Positions 1 through 10,677 of a stretch of 64,000 nucleotides of DNA are shown here, in pieces (within the stretch, counting starts at the first letter, position 1; the number at the start of each line of letters is the position of its first letter). The position numbers and the translations under genes were made by a program. The stretch spans positions 2,170,001 through 2,234,000 of the forward strand of contig NZ_JAUSYO010000001.1 in NCBI RefSeq assembly GCF_030816935.1. Direction: 5' to 3'. The notes under the pieces are model-generated. The model did not search any database and had not been told where the DNA came from. It saw only the letters and a program-made list of their open reading frames with translations. This DNA is from Arthrobacter sp. B3I9 (GTDB lineage: Bacteria; Actinomycetota; Actinomycetes; Actinomycetales; Micrococcaceae).

Positions 1-1485
<1,485 letters not shown>

Positions 1486-1486
<1 letters not shown>

Positions 1487-2004
1487 TGAACGGTCTGAGG
1501 ATCGGAACCAGCGAATGGCCTGACGGCGGGTTCCCCGGGATCAGGATCAATCCGGTCAGCCTGATGCCGGAGATCGTCAACGAGGAAGCGTGCGCCGTGG
1601 CGCTCTCTGCCTCGTCGGACCCAGCGGACCTGATCTTCGTACGGCTCGTCGAGGGGCGTGCGGCGGAAGCCGCGGAACTGCTCGCCGAGGCCCGGTACAA
1701 GGACCCCGGCTCGCTCCGGCTGCGGATCTTCGAGGCCGACGTGCTGCGGGTCTCGAACCGCTATGACCGTGCTGTCGGGCTGTTCCGGCAGTTGCTGGCT
1801 GAAACCCGGGGGACCCCGGACGAAGCCGCGATCCGCCAGCAGCTTGGCCGCTCCTATTTCGCCGCCGGCAACATCGCCGCCGCCGTGGACTCCTTCGCGG
1901 CCGCCCTGGACCTCCGCGTCGCCGGTTCCGCCGATGCCGCGCTGATCTATGCGTCCACCGTGGCCCTGCAGCGGGCGCGGGAAGTCCTCGACCTCGCTAC
2001 CTGA
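1486..2004 (+). CDS. Small tetratricopeptide-like protein
   Basis: This 172-aa protein starts one base into the aroB stop codon, so it is probably translated with aroB. The second half (about residues 45-165) has helix-turn-helix pairs spaced like TPR repeats: an A-A-E-L-L-A-E-A-R repeat, then Y-D-R-A-V-G-L-F-R-Q-L-L and then G-R-S-Y-F-A-A-G-N-I-A-A-A-V-D-S-F. It has no signal peptide and no membrane segment. The likely role is protein-protein interaction, but the partner is unknown and nothing in the sequence ties it to the shikimate pathway beyond position. Confidence 0.75.
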
Positions 2005-2032
2005 GGCGCGGCCAGAGGGCCTTTCTTCGCTC

Positions 2033-2078
2033 GTGAGCCGGACGCCGTCGGGCACGTGAGCCGGACGCCGTCGAGTAC
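2033..2078 (+). repeat. 23-bp tandem repeat, two copies
   Basis: Two adjacent copies of a 23-bp unit beginning GTGAGCCGGACGCCGTCG differ at two positions near their ends. They lie between the TPR-like gene and efp. No function is evident. Confidence 0.8.
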
Positions 2079-2129
2079 GTGTGCGGCAGGCCACCCGGCG
2101 CCCGTCCGGCGGCAGTCCGCGGGAACCGG

Positions 2130-2135
2130 TAGAAT
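2130..2135 (+). promoter_or_regulatory. Candidate -10 box for efp
   Basis: TAGAAT lies about 105 nt upstream of the efp GTG in an otherwise non-coding gap and fits the actinobacterial TANNNT -10 consensus. No clear -35 is visible in the GC-rich upstream stretch, so the call is tentative. Confidence 0.35.
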
Positions 2136-2241
2136 GGTTCTTGGATTTTTGATAACTACGCGCTGGTGGCCCGCATGGCATGCCTGCCCGACATAAGCAG
2201 CTGGCAGCTAGAACCAGCCAGAAAAGAAACCAGAGGATACA

Positions 2242-2805
2242 GTGGCAACCACTAACGACATCAAGAACGGCACCGTCCTTAAGCTTGAAGGCCAGCTCTG
2301 GAACATCATCGAGTTCCAGCACGTCAAGCCCGGCAAGGGTGGCGCGTTCGTGCGCACCAAGATGCGCAACGTGATGTCCGGCAAGGTCGTCGACAAGACC
2401 TTCAACGCCGGACTCAAGATCGAGACCGCCACGGTTGACCGCCGCGATTACCAGTACCTGTACCAGGACGGCGCAGACTTCGTGTTCATGGACACCACGG
2501 ACTTCGACCAGCTCACCGTGCCGGGAGCCACCGTTGGCGACGCCACCAACTTCATGCTCGAGAACCAGATGGTCAACATCGCCATCCACGAGGGCAACCC
2601 GCTGTACATCGAACTTCCCGCGAGCGTCGTGCTCGAGATCACCTACACGGAGCCGGGCCTGCAGGGCGACCGCTCCTCGGCCGGCACCAAGCCCGCCACG
2701 CTCGAGACCGGCTACGAGATCCAGGTGCCTTTGTTCGTCGAGAACAACACCAAGGTCAAGGTCGACACCCGCGACGGCAGCTACCTCGGCCGGGTCAACG
2801 ACTAG
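2242..2805 (+). CDS. efp: Elongation factor P
   Basis: This 187-aa translation factor binds between the ribosomal P and E sites and relieves stalling at consecutive prolines. The N-terminal KOW-like domain carries the tip loop K-P-G-K-G-G-A-F with Lys32 in the position modified in many bacteria, followed by the two OB domains with the usual Y-x-Y-x-D-G motif (Y-Q-Y-L-Y-Q-D-G). No modification enzyme gene is nearby. The GTG start gives the standard N-terminus, with AGAGGA upstream as the ribosome binding site. Its TAG stop overlaps the nusB GTG by one base, so the two are translationally coupled. Confidence 0.97.
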   Translation: MATTNDIKNGTVLKLEGQLWNIIEFQHVKPGKGGAFVRTKMRNVMSGKVVDKTFNAGLKIETATVDRRDYQYLYQDGADFVFMDTTDFDQLTVPGATVGDATNFMLENQMVNIAIHEGNPLYIELPASVVLEITYTEPGLQGDRSSAGTKPATLETGYEIQVPLFVENNTKVKVDTRDGSYLGRVND

Positions 2806-3215
2806 TGAGCGCCCGCGGTAAGGCCCGCAACCGGGCCCTGGATGTCCTCTTCGAGGCCGAGCAGCGCTCCGTCTCGGCGTTTGACGTACTGAAGTCCCGG
2901 CGCGAACAGACGGACCAGATCGTCAATCCGTACACCCTCGAAATCGTTGAGGGGGTCGTCTCGCACCAGGTGGCCATCGACGAGTTCCTGGAAACCTATT
3001 CGCAGGGCTGGACCCTGGAGCGGATGCCCTCCGTGGACCGCATCATCCTGCGGATCGGGACCTGGGAGCTGCTCTACAACGACGACGTACCGGACGGCGT
3101 GGCGGTGAGTGAGGCTGTGGCACTGGCCAAGACCCTCTCCACCGACGAGTCGCCGCAGTTCATCAACGGCCTGCTGGGCCGCCTGCAGCAGCTGAAACCC
3201 TCGCTGCTCGCCTGA
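2805..3215 (+). CDS. nusB: Transcription antitermination protein NusB
   Basis: This 136-aa RNA-binding protein acts with NusE (S10) at boxA sites in rRNA antitermination. The family pattern is clear: A-R-x-x-A-L-D-V-L-F-E-A-E near the N-terminus, the central W-x-x-x-R-M-P-S-V-D-R-I-I-L-R region and the C-terminal F-I-N-G-L-L-G-R. The GTG start overlaps the efp stop. A strong intrinsic terminator follows the stop codon, so nusB is the last gene of this transcription unit. Confidence 0.97.
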   Translation: MSARGKARNRALDVLFEAEQRSVSAFDVLKSRREQTDQIVNPYTLEIVEGVVSHQVAIDEFLETYSQGWTLERMPSVDRIILRIGTWELLYNDDVPDGVAVSEAVALAKTLSTDESPQFINGLLGRLQQLKPSLLA

Positions 3216-3226
3216 AACGTAGCACG

Positions 3227-3266
3227 AAGAACCCCGTCCGGCTCCGCTGGACGGGGTTCTTTTTTG
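3227..3266 (+). terminator. Intrinsic terminator after nusB
   Basis: A perfect 13-bp inverted repeat (AAGAACCCCGTCC and its complement) encloses a short loop and is followed by a run of six to seven T. It starts 11 nt after the nusB stop. Confidence 0.93.
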
Positions 3267-3344
3267 TCCGGGCTGTCCTTACCGGAAATGTCGGGGCCCG
3301 GCCGCTAAGGCAGATCCGGCCGCTGAGGCGGATATTGTAGGCGG

Positions 3345-4323
3345 ATGACTCCCGATCCGGTGCTGGCGGCGGCGCTCAGGAACGGCTGGGGCCTGGGCAT
3401 TCCCGGTTCGCAGCCGCCACCGTGACGCCCGACGAAACCACAGTGGCGGTCCACGGGGTCTCCCCGGACGCCGACTTCGAAATCGGTTCCATTTCTAAGG
3501 GACTAACGGGCCTGCTGTATGCGGATGCCTGTGCGCGCGGCGAGATCGGTCCGGAGACAACCCTGGGGGAGCTCCTGCCGCTGGCCGGTTGTGCCGCCGG
3601 GGGCCTCAAGCTTTCGGCCGTCAGCCGGCACTCCTCCGGACTCCCGAGGCTTGCGCCGGGATTAGCTGGTTCGCCATCCAACTTCAAGCGCGTCGTTTCG
3701 TTTTACCTGCACGGAACGAATCCGTACGGGGAGAGCCTTGGGGAACTGCTCGAGCAGGCACGTGCGGTGCGGCTTGGCCGCCGCGCCCACGGTACTCGAA
3801 CTTCGGCTTTGAACTCCTCGGCCACGCGATCGCCTCGGGCGCCCGGCTGAGCTACCGGGAACTCGTGGCAACCCGGCTCTGCGCGCCGCTGGGCCTCGGC
3901 TCGGTGTATCTGCCCGCGACAGCGGACGAACTCGGCCCTGAAGCACTCAGCGGACGCAGCCGCTCCGGCCGGGCGCAGGACCCGTGGACGGGCGAAGCCT
4001 TGGCCCCCGCCGGCGGCGCCCGGGCGTCTATCGGCGACATGGCCAGGCTCACCCGGGCGCTCCTGGACCGCTCGGCCCCGGGTGTGTCCGCCCTTGATCC
4101 AGTAGCGGACTTCGCCGGTCCGGCCGCGCGCATTGGCGCCGCTTGGATCACCCTGGAAGTCAAGGGGCGCCACGTCACCTGGCACAACGGCGGAACCGGC
4201 GGATTTCGCAGCTGGATTGGCCTCGACCGAGAGGCGGGCGCCGGAGCGGTGCTGCTGTCCGCCTCCTCGCGACCGGTGGACCGCCAGGGGTTTGCGCTGT
4301 TGCGGGAGCTGTCCTGCCGTTGA
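3345..4323 (+). pseudogene. Beta-lactamase-like serine hydrolase with two frameshifts
   Basis: Three overlapping reading frames together encode one class C beta-lactamase / penicillin-binding-like serine hydrolase of about 326 aa. The start region (M-T-P-D-P-V-L-A-A-A-L-R-N) is in one frame. From about position 3390 the frame with the catalytic S-I-S-K (S-x-x-K) takes over. From about 3785 a third frame carries Y-S-N-F-G (Y-x-N) and H-N-G-G-T-G-G-F (H-x-G). Both breaks fit loss of one base, and 979 + 2 nt gives a whole number of codons. All catalytic motifs survive, so either the sequence has indel errors or the gene was inactivated recently. If intact it would be a hydrolase of unknown substrate. 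It converges with the prsW-like gene. Confidence 0.8.
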
Positions 4324-4348
4324 CGGCAGTGCCGGGATCTGCGGGCAG

Positions 4349-5587
4349 CTAGCTGACGACGGCGGCGCGCAACCCGGCGACGTCGGCGAGCAGGCGCTGC
4401 TCGTCGAGCTGATGGCCCGGCACGTCCCGGCCGCTGAGGATCCGCTGCCGGGTGAAGGCAAGCTGCGTCGCGGCATGCAGGAAGGCCTTCATCTCTGCTC
4501 GCCGGCCTTTGGACCGTGCCCAGCGCAGTGCTGCCCGGCGGCCTGCCGCGGTGGACAGCATCTCCACCTCTGCAGGCGTGAACCAGCCGGCCACCGCGTA
4601 CTCCTTGAGCCGCTGGCGGGTCAGGCGACGCTCCGCGACCCGCAGCAGCACTATGACCAGGACCGCCAGCAGGAAGATCGGCACCTGGACCAGGATGTAC
4701 TGGGCCAGGAAGTCCTGGCCCATGCTGTTCCAGCCGCTGTGCAGCAGCATCGCGGGAACCAGCCCGACGGCGAACGCCACCACGGACAGCCCGCGGTTCC
4801 AGCGCCTGGCGGCGAGGCCCAGGATCAGCCCGGTGGTGCCAGTGAAAATGGCGTGGGCGAACGGCGACATGACACCGCGCAGGAAGAACACCACCGCGAG
4901 GTCGGTGCCCGGGTCGGATGATTCGGCGATTGCCCGGCCGAAGTAAAGGATGTTCTCGGTGAAGGCGAAGCCGCCGGCGATCGTGAAGGCGAACACCACG
5001 CCGTCGACCGGTCCGTCGAAGTGCCGGCGCGCGAAGAGCAGGAGCATCAGCAGGCCCAGCGACTTGGAGAACTCCTCGATCACCGGAGCCTGGACGGTGG
5101 TAGCGAAGGTCCGGTAGTCCAGGCCGGACGCGGGTCCGGCAGCGAGCGAGAAGTACGGCTCGATCGACAGTGTGACCGAGATGGAGACCACCGCACCCCA
5201 GATGAAGGCAAAGAGCAGCAGCCGTTTGGGCTCGGGCTCCCAGCGGTCGATCACGCGCACGGCGAGCAGAACGGCTCCCAGCGGCAGCAGCGAAGCGACA
5301 AAGCCGATGGCGAAGCCCGCGATGCCTGTGTTGCCCAGGAGGAACGGCAGGACCGTGAAGAGGCCGAGGAAGCCGAACACCCCGCCGCCTGCCACCAAGC
5401 CAACCGCACCCGTGGACCGCCGGCCCATCGCGCCCCGAGCGGAGGTGGGCAGGGCGGCCTGTGGAGGGCCAGCGAGGTTCGCCGGTGCCAGCCGGTAGTG
5501 CTGTTCGGGAATCTGTCCCATCCAGCTCGGGTTGGCTTGCTGCGGCAACGGCGTGTTACGGCCGGACCAGGGATTGGAGCTCGTCAT
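4349..5587 (-). CDS. PrsW-family intramembrane metalloprotease
   Basis: This 412-aa polytopic membrane protein belongs to the PrsW/CAAX-like protease group. After a proline/glutamine-rich cytosolic N-terminus of about 65 residues there are roughly eight hydrophobic segments. Family motifs are present: A-P-V-I-E-E-F-S-K (paired glutamates), then F-A-H-A-I-F-T-G and L-L-H-S-G-W-N (histidines). PrsW of Bacillus cleaves an anti-sigma factor, but no anti-sigma gene is adjacent, so the substrate is unknown. The M-T-S-S-N-P start is chosen over an in-frame ATG ten codons upstream because TAGGCT lies 7 nt before it, a typical leaderless -10. Confidence 0.88.
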   Translation of the reverse strand: MTSSNPWSGRNTPLPQQANPSWMGQIPEQHYRLAPANLAGPPQAALPTSARGAMGRRSTGAVGLVAGGGVFGFLGLFTVLPFLLGNTGIAGFAIGFVASLLPLGAVLLAVRVIDRWEPEPKRLLLFAFIWGAVVSISVTLSIEPYFSLAAGPASGLDYRTFATTVQAPVIEEFSKSLGLLMLLLFARRHFDGPVDGVVFAFTIAGGFAFTENILYFGRAIAESSDPGTDLAVVFFLRGVMSPFAHAIFTGTTGLILGLAARRWNRGLSVVAFAVGLVPAMLLHSGWNSMGQDFLAQYILVQVPIFLLAVLVIVLLRVAERRLTRQRLKEYAVAGWFTPAEVEMLSTAAGRRAALRWARSKGRRAEMKAFLHAATQLAFTRQRILSGRDVPGHQLDEQRLLADVAGLRAAVVS

Positions 5588-5594
5588 GTACAAG

Positions 5595-5600
5595 AGCCTA
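5595..5600 (-). promoter_or_regulatory. Leaderless -10 box for the PrsW-like gene
   Basis: On the minus strand TAGGCT is followed by 7 nt and then ATG. This is the TANNNT-N6-7-ATG arrangement seen at leaderless actinobacterial genes. No Shine-Dalgarno sequence precedes the ATG. Confidence 0.5.
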
Positions 5601-5628
5601 GGGGATTCGACCGGCACGGCGGACTGGT

Positions 5629-7433
5629 TCAGGCACTCTGGAGCAGGTGGTTTTCTGGAACGGGGTCATCGAGGGGCGCTGCCCAGGACTCGTCGACCGT
5701 TTCCGCTGCGGGCACGGGGCGCCAGCCCGGGAACGAGTGCCCGCTCGCGAACAGGTACCAGTCGGGGAATGGGTCGGTGGGCAGTTCCGGTTCGGGACCG
5801 TAGCGCGCGTCCTGTTCCGGAAGCGGGTCTTGGCCAGTGCGCAGCTCCGGTTCCGTATCCAGGTCAAACCGGTCGGGCTCGTCCGCCACCCAGCTACGGG
5901 GCGTGTCCGCGGGGATGTGGGCTGGCCAGTGGGGTGGTTCCCAGTCCGGGTGTTCGCTGGGGTAGTGCCGCCCGGTGGGTGAGGTCCATCCCGGCGTGTG
6001 GTCTTTGCTGGCTCCGGACGGTGTCCAGGCCGTGCCGTGTTTGAGGCGGTGGTGTTTGCGGCAGAGCTGGCCGAGGTTGGCGATTCCGGTGGTGCCGCCG
6101 GCGGCCCAGGCCAGGATGTGGTCCGCGTCGTTGTCCAGGGACGGGTTGCGGCAGCCCGGGAACGTGCAGGTGCTGTCGCGCAGCCGGAGCCATTGCCGCT
6201 GGGGTTTCGTCAGCCGGTAGCTGGTCCGTCCGATTTCCAGGGGCGCACCGTCGCGCGGGTCGATCAGGACCCGGTGGAAGGAATCGGAACCCTCGGCGAC
6301 CAGCCGCCGCGCCATCGAGGGCGGGATCGGCCCGTACCCGTCCAGGACGGCGGGTTCCTCCGTGAGGCCCAGCAGCGACAGGACCGGAACGGTGACCAGC
6401 ACCTGCGCCCGCGGCGACGGAACACCCCCGCCCGGACCGGCCGGTCCGCCGACAGTGGTGGCGCTGTTGCCGGCGGCGGCTCCGTCACCATCAGCGCCGG
6501 TGGTGCCACTGCCAGCGGTACCGGCTCCGTCACCCTCACCGTCACCGTCAGCGCTAGCATCCGCGCTGCCGGTGGTGAGGAGCCAGGTCGCGGTGACGTC
6601 GGCGCGGAGCTGGGGAAGGGTCCGGGGCTCGGCCGGGCCCTGGAGGGCGCGGGCGGCCGCGGTGGCCCGTTCCCAGATGCCCGCCGCGGCGTCGGCCGGG
6701 AGGTATGCCGAGAGCCAGGCCATGCCGTCCCGGTCCGGAACGAACTCCACGCGCCGGTCCGCGGCGCTCTTCGCGTGGCGTTCTTCGATGCTGACCGGGT
6801 GGTGGCGTTCGCGCCAGGTGCGGGCCTTGGCGCGGAACCGGGACGCGGTGAGCTCCCCGGCGTGGCAGCCGCGGGCCCGTCCCGGCGCGTCGGGGTCCAG
6901 GAAGTGCGCCTCGAGTGCGGCCGCTGCGGCGGGGTCCAGGCCGGTGGTCTCGTCGATGAGGATCCGGGCGTGCTGCCAGGAGATCGTCCCTTCCTGCAGG
7001 GCCGCCAGGGTCAGCGGCAGCGAATCCGTCAGGACCCGGCACCGAGCGTGCCGGCGCTTCGTTCGCGGACCGTCAGGGCGCAGGCAACCTCGGCGACGAC
7101 GGACATTTCCTGGGCGGTGCGTTCCTGCGGGGACGCTGCCGAAGGCGCCAGAGCCTCGGCTGCCCGCGCGTATTCGGCGGTCAGCCGGGCCTTCAACGCG
7201 GCAGTCCGGGCTTCCAACCGGGCCACCTCGCCCAGGCCGTCCAGGAACGCATCGGCCCGAGTCCGGAACGGATCGGCGTCTCGGACGCTATCGGCGCCGG
7301 ACAGCTCCGCGCGGGACAGCGAATCCGCAAGCGCAGCAGCGGACGCGGCAACGGCCGCCATTGCCTCCCGGGTTTCCACACTCAAAGCCGCTCTGCTTTC
7401 CATACACAAAGCCGCTCTGCTTTCCATACACAA
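5629..7433 (-). pseudogene. DUF222 / 13E12-type HNH endonuclease, frame-broken
   Basis: The minus strand encodes an about 601-aa DUF222-HNH protein split over two frames. The N-terminal part (from 7433, a helical DUF222 region ending near V-R-E-R-S-A-G-T-L) meets a stop at about 7029. The adjacent frame continues uninterrupted from V-L-T-D-S-L-P-L through H-A-R-I-L-I-D-E-T to the HNH core (C-T-F-P-G-C-R, D-A-D-H-I-L-A-W, L-C-R-K-H-H-R-L-K-H) and stops at 5629. One missing base near 7040 explains the break. A Gly/Ala/Asp-rich insertion lies in the middle. These proteins are numerous in Arthrobacter and Mycobacterium; their role is not established. Confidence 0.8.
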
Positions 7434-7436
7434 AGG
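7383..7436. repeat. 24-bp tandem repeat at the start of the DUF222 gene
   Basis: Two exact copies (7383-7406 and 7407-7430) of a unit beginning CAAAGCCGCTCTGCTTTCC, plus 6 bp of a third, lie at the 5' end of the DUF222 gene. On the minus strand they encode M-C-M-E-S-R-A-A-L followed by a second C-M-E-S-R-A-A-L, providing several in-frame ATG codons. Confidence 0.9.
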
Positions 7437-7640
7437 CTATAGACAGGCACCGACAATTTAAGGCGGTGCGTCCGAAATCAGACGGGTGGGGACCGGGAAC
7501 CCAGAGCTGGATTTTCGCGAGGCGTGAGGGTAGTGGTGCAGCACCACGGGCGTGGCGGTTGTGACGAACAACGCCCCCTCCCGGCGCGGGCCCCGGCAGC
7601 CGCTGTGGTAATTTGGGTGGGCAAAATGATCCTTTTTTAA

Positions 7641-7669
7641 TTCCGTCCCGTGAGGCGGGGAAAGGGGAG
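7641..7669 (+). promoter_or_regulatory. PyrR-binding RNA hairpin overlapping the pyrR ribosome binding site
   Basis: The transcript can fold a hairpin with stem TTCCG/CGGGG (7641-7645 with 7656-7660). Its upper part matches UCCNGNGAGGY, the conserved PyrR recognition loop (UCCCGUGAGGC here, 7646-7656). The Shine-Dalgarno GGGGAG (7664-7669) begins 3 nt after the stem. UMP-bound PyrR would therefore be expected to block ribosome access to pyrR and the coupled downstream genes, rather than act through a terminator, none of which is visible. A possible -10 (TAATTT, 7609-7614) lies upstream. Confidence 0.75.
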
Positions 7670-7676
7670 ACGAGCG

Positions 7677-8276
7677 TTGACTTCTGTTCCAGAAGCACCG
7701 GTTCCGGCCAAGGTTGTGCATACCCGCGTGGTACTCAACCAGGCGGACATCGACCGTGCACTCACTCGTATCGCCCATGAAATCCTCGAGTCCAACAAGG
7801 GCTCCAAGGACCTGGTCCTGCTTGGCATCCCGCGGAGGGGCTACCCCCTCGCCGTCCGGCTCGCGGAGAAGATTGCCGCCGCAGACCCAACCGTGAACGC
7901 CGCCGCGATCGTAGGCCAGCTCGATGTCACCATGTTCCGCGATGACCTCTCGCACCAGCCCACCCGGCCGCCGTATCCCACCCAGCTTCCCCGCACCGGG
8001 ATCGACAACAAGGTCGTTGTGCTGGTTGACGACGTGCTCTACTCCGGCCGCACCATCCGCGCCGCCCTCGATGCGATCATCGACCTCGGCCGCCCCCGCA
8101 TTGTCCGGCTCGCCGTGCTGATCGACCGCGGCCACCGCGAACTGCCCATCCGCGCGGACCACGTCGGCAAGAACCTGCCCACGTCCTCGGCGGAAAAAGT
8201 CCGGGTCAGGCTTGCGGAGACCGACGCCGTCGACGGCGCCCCCGTAAATGAGGTCGTCATCGAGGCCACTTCATGA
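7677..8276 (+). CDS. pyrR: PyrR bifunctional regulator / uracil phosphoribosyltransferase
   Basis: This 199-aa protein is the UMP-responsive RNA-binding regulator of the pyrimidine operon, usually with weak uracil phosphoribosyltransferase activity. The type I PRTase PRPP loop [15 protein letters not shown] is intact, and the basic G-I-P-R-R-G segment is present. The TTG at 7677 is chosen because GGGGAG sits 7 nt upstream and the protein then begins at L-T-S-V-P-E just before the conserved core. An in-frame ATG at 7650 would lie inside the regulatory hairpin. The stop overlaps the pyrB ATG by 4 nt (ATGA). Confidence 0.95.
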   Translation: MTSVPEAPVPAKVVHTRVVLNQADIDRALTRIAHEILESNKGSKDLVLLGIPRRGYPLAVRLAEKIAAADPTVNAAAIVGQLDVTMFRDDLSHQPTRPPYPTQLPRTGIDNKVVVLVDDVLYSGRTIRAALDAIIDLGRPRIVRLAVLIDRGHRELPIRADHVGKNLPTSSAEKVRVRLAETDAVDGAPVNEVVIEATS

Positions 8277-9274
8277 GGCATCTGCTCTCCACCGAAGACC
8301 TGAGCCTGCATGACGCCGTCCGCATCCTCGACACTGCCGAAGAAATGGCCGCGGTGGGGGAGCGCGAAGTCAAGAAGCTCCCCGCGCTGCGCGGCCGCAC
8401 TGTGGTGAACCTGTTTTTCGAGGACTCCACCCGCACCCGGATCTCCTTCGAGGCGGCCGCCAAACGGCTCTCCGCCGACGTCATCAACTTCGCCGCGAAG
8501 GGGTCCTCCGTCTCCAAGGGCGAGTCGCTCAAGGACACGGCACAGACCCTGGCCGCAATCGGGGCGGACGCAGTGGTGATCCGGCACTGGGCCTCCGGCG
8601 CGCCGCACCGGCTGGCGGCGACGGACTGGATCGACGCCGCCGTGATCAACGCCGGAGACGGCACCCACGAACACCCCACCCAGGCTCTCCTGGATGCGTT
8701 CACGATGCGCCGGCACTGGTCCAAGCTCGCCGGAACCCCCTCCGCCGGGGCGGACCTCACCGGCATGCGCGTCGCGATCGCGGGCGACGTCCTGCACTCC
8801 CGGGTTGCGCGTTCCAACGTCTGGCTCCTGCGGACCCTGGGCGCCGACGTCACCCTCGTGGCGCCGCCCACCCTGCTGCCGTTCGGCGTCGAAAAGTGGC
8901 CCTGCACCGTCAGCTACGACCTCGACGAGACCCTCGCCAAGGGTGTGGATGCGATGATGATGCTCCGCGTCCAGGGCGAGCGGATGAATGCCTCGTTCTT
9001 CCCGACCGCGCGGGAATACTCCCGCCGCTGGGGCTTCGACGACAACCGGCTCCGCGCCCTGGACGGGCTCGGCCTCAAGGACACCATCATCCTGCACCCC
9101 GGCCCCATGAACCGCGGGCTGGAAATTTCCTCGGCGGCCGCGGATTCGCCCCGTTCCACCGTGCTCGCGCAGGTGCGCAACGGCGTTTCCATCCGCATGG
9201 CCGCGCTTTACCTGCTGCTCTCCGGAGATACCCGCGAGACAGCAGCCACTAATTCCACGAAGGAGAGCCACTGA
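8273..9274 (+). CDS. pyrB: Aspartate carbamoyltransferase catalytic subunit
   Basis: This 333-aa enzyme joins carbamoyl phosphate and aspartate, the committed step of UMP synthesis. The carbamoyl-phosphate motif F-F-E-D-S-T-R-T-R, the H-P-T-Q-A-L-L-D motif and the [11 protein letters not shown] segment are all present. No pyrI regulatory chain is nearby, as is usual in actinobacteria. It is coupled to pyrR by ATGA and to pyrC by a one-base overlap. Confidence 0.97.
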   Translation: MRHLLSTEDLSLHDAVRILDTAEEMAAVGEREVKKLPALRGRTVVNLFFEDSTRTRISFEAAAKRLSADVINFAAKGSSVSKGESLKDTAQTLAAIGADAVVIRHWASGAPHRLAATDWIDAAVINAGDGTHEHPTQALLDAFTMRRHWSKLAGTPSAGADLTGMRVAIAGDVLHSRVARSNVWLLRTLGADVTLVAPPTLLPFGVEKWPCTVSYDLDETLAKGVDAMMMLRVQGERMNASFFPTAREYSRRWGFDDNRLRALDGLGLKDTIILHPGPMNRGLEISSAAADSPRSTVLAQVRNGVSIRMAALYLLLSGDTRETAATNSTKESH

Positions 9275-10677
9275 TGGCAACACAGCAACAGGACACGGGC
9301 AACGAAGGTGCCTACCTGATCCGCGGCGCCGCCATCCTCGGCGGTGCCGCCGAAGACCTCCTCATCCGGGACGGCGTCATTGCCGAACGCGGCCAGCAGT
9401 TGAACGCCGACGGCGCCGGGGTGAGGAACGCAACAATAATCGAGGCCGCGGGCCTCGTGGCCCTGCCCGGCATGGTGGACATCCACACCCACCTCCGCGA
9501 GCCCGGCCGCGAGGACGCCGAAACGGTCGAGACCGGAACCCGCGCCGCGGCGCTCGGGGGCTACACGGCCGTCCACGCGATGGCCAACAGCACGCCGGTC
9601 GCGGACACCGCGGGCGTCGTCGAGCAGGTCCTCACCCTCGGCCGGACCGCCGGCTGGGTGGACGTGCGCCCGGTCGGCGCCGTCACGGTGGGCCTTGGCG
9701 GGGAGCAGCTGGCCGAGCTGGGCGCCATGGCCGATTCCCGCGCCCGCGTCCGCGTGTTCTCCGACGACGGCGTCTGCGTCTCCGACCCCGTGCTGATGCG
9801 CCGGGCCCTCGAATACGTCAAGGCGTTCGACGGCGTCGTGGCCCAGCACGCGCAGGAACCGCGGCTCACCGCCGGGGCCCAGATGAACGAAGGCGTTGTC
9901 TCGGCGGTCCTCGGGCTCACCGGCTGGCCCGCCGTCGCCGAGGAAAGCATCATTGCCCGCGATGTCCTCCTCGCCCAGCACGTCGGTTCGCGGCTTCACG
10001 TCTGCCACGTCTCCACCGCCGGCTCCGTGGAAATCATCCGCTGGGCCAAGTCCCGCGGCGTCAACGTCACCGCCGAGGTCACCCCGCACCACCTCTGGCT
10101 CACGGACGAGCTGGCCCGCAGCTACGACCCCGTCTACAAGGTCAACCCGCCGCTGCGCACCGACGCCGATGTGCAGGCTCTGCGCGCCGGCCTGGCGGAC
10201 GGAACGATCGACGTCGTCGGGACCGACCACGCCCCGCACCCGAGCGAACACAAGGAATGTGAGTGGGCGCAGGCCGCCATGGGCATGACCGGCCTGGAGA
10301 CGGCGCTCTCGGTGGTGCAGCACACCATGATCGAAAGCGGCCTGATGGGCTGGGCGGACTTTGCCCGCGTCACCTCCACCGCCCCGGCCGCGATCGGCCG
10401 GCTCGAGGACCAGGGCCGCCCGCTTGAGGCAGGGGAGCCCGCCAACGTCACACTCGTGGACCCGGCTGCGCGCTGGACCGTGGACCCTTCTAAGATGGCA
10501 ACTATGGGCCGTAACTCTCCGTTCGCCGGCCGGGAACTGCCGGGCAAGGTGGTGGCGACGTTCTTCAAGGGCCACCCGACCGTCCTCGACGGCAAACTCA
10601 ACACCCCGTACCGCTGGCAGCCGGAGGCTCCGGACGCGTCGGGAAACGCAGGCACGGCAGCGGCGGGCCGCAACTGA
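9274..10677 (+). CDS. pyrC: Dihydroorotase
   Basis: This 467-aa amidohydrolase interconverts carbamoyl aspartate and dihydroorotate. The zinc ligands are visible in D-I-H-T-H-L-R-E-P-G, the H-V-S-T-A-G-S histidine and the G-T-D-H-A-P-H aspartate motif. The length fits type I dihydroorotases. The ATG overlaps the pyrB stop by one base, and its own TGA overlaps the next ATG by one base. The ribosome binding site GAAGGAG lies a few nt upstream. Confidence 0.96.
   Translation: MATQQQDTGNEGAYLIRGAAILGGAAEDLLIRDGVIAERGQQLNADGAGVRNATIIEAAGLVALPGMVDIHTHLREPGREDAETVETGTRAAALGGYTAVHAMANSTPVADTAGVVEQVLTLGRTAGWVDVRPVGAVTVGLGGEQLAELGAMADSRARVRVFSDDGVCVSDPVLMRRALEYVKAFDGVVAQHAQEPRLTAGAQMNEGVVSAVLGLTGWPAVAEESIIARDVLLAQHVGSRLHVCHVSTAGSVEIIRWAKSRGVNVTAEVTPHHLWLTDELARSYDPVYKVNPPLRTDADVQALRAGLADGTIDVVGTDHAPHPSEHKECEWAQAAMGMTGLETALSVVQHTMIESGLMGWADFARVTSTAPAAIGRLEDQGRPLEAGEPANVTLVDPAARWTVDPSKMATMGRNSPFAGRELPGKVVATFFKGHPTVLDGKLNTPYRWQPEAPDASGNAGTAAAGRN

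Noticed and set aside
5998..7564. Long plus-strand open frames across the DUF222/HNH region.
   Set aside because: The minus strand carries the recognisable HNH motifs; the plus-strand translations are Arg/Gly/Pro-rich without family features.
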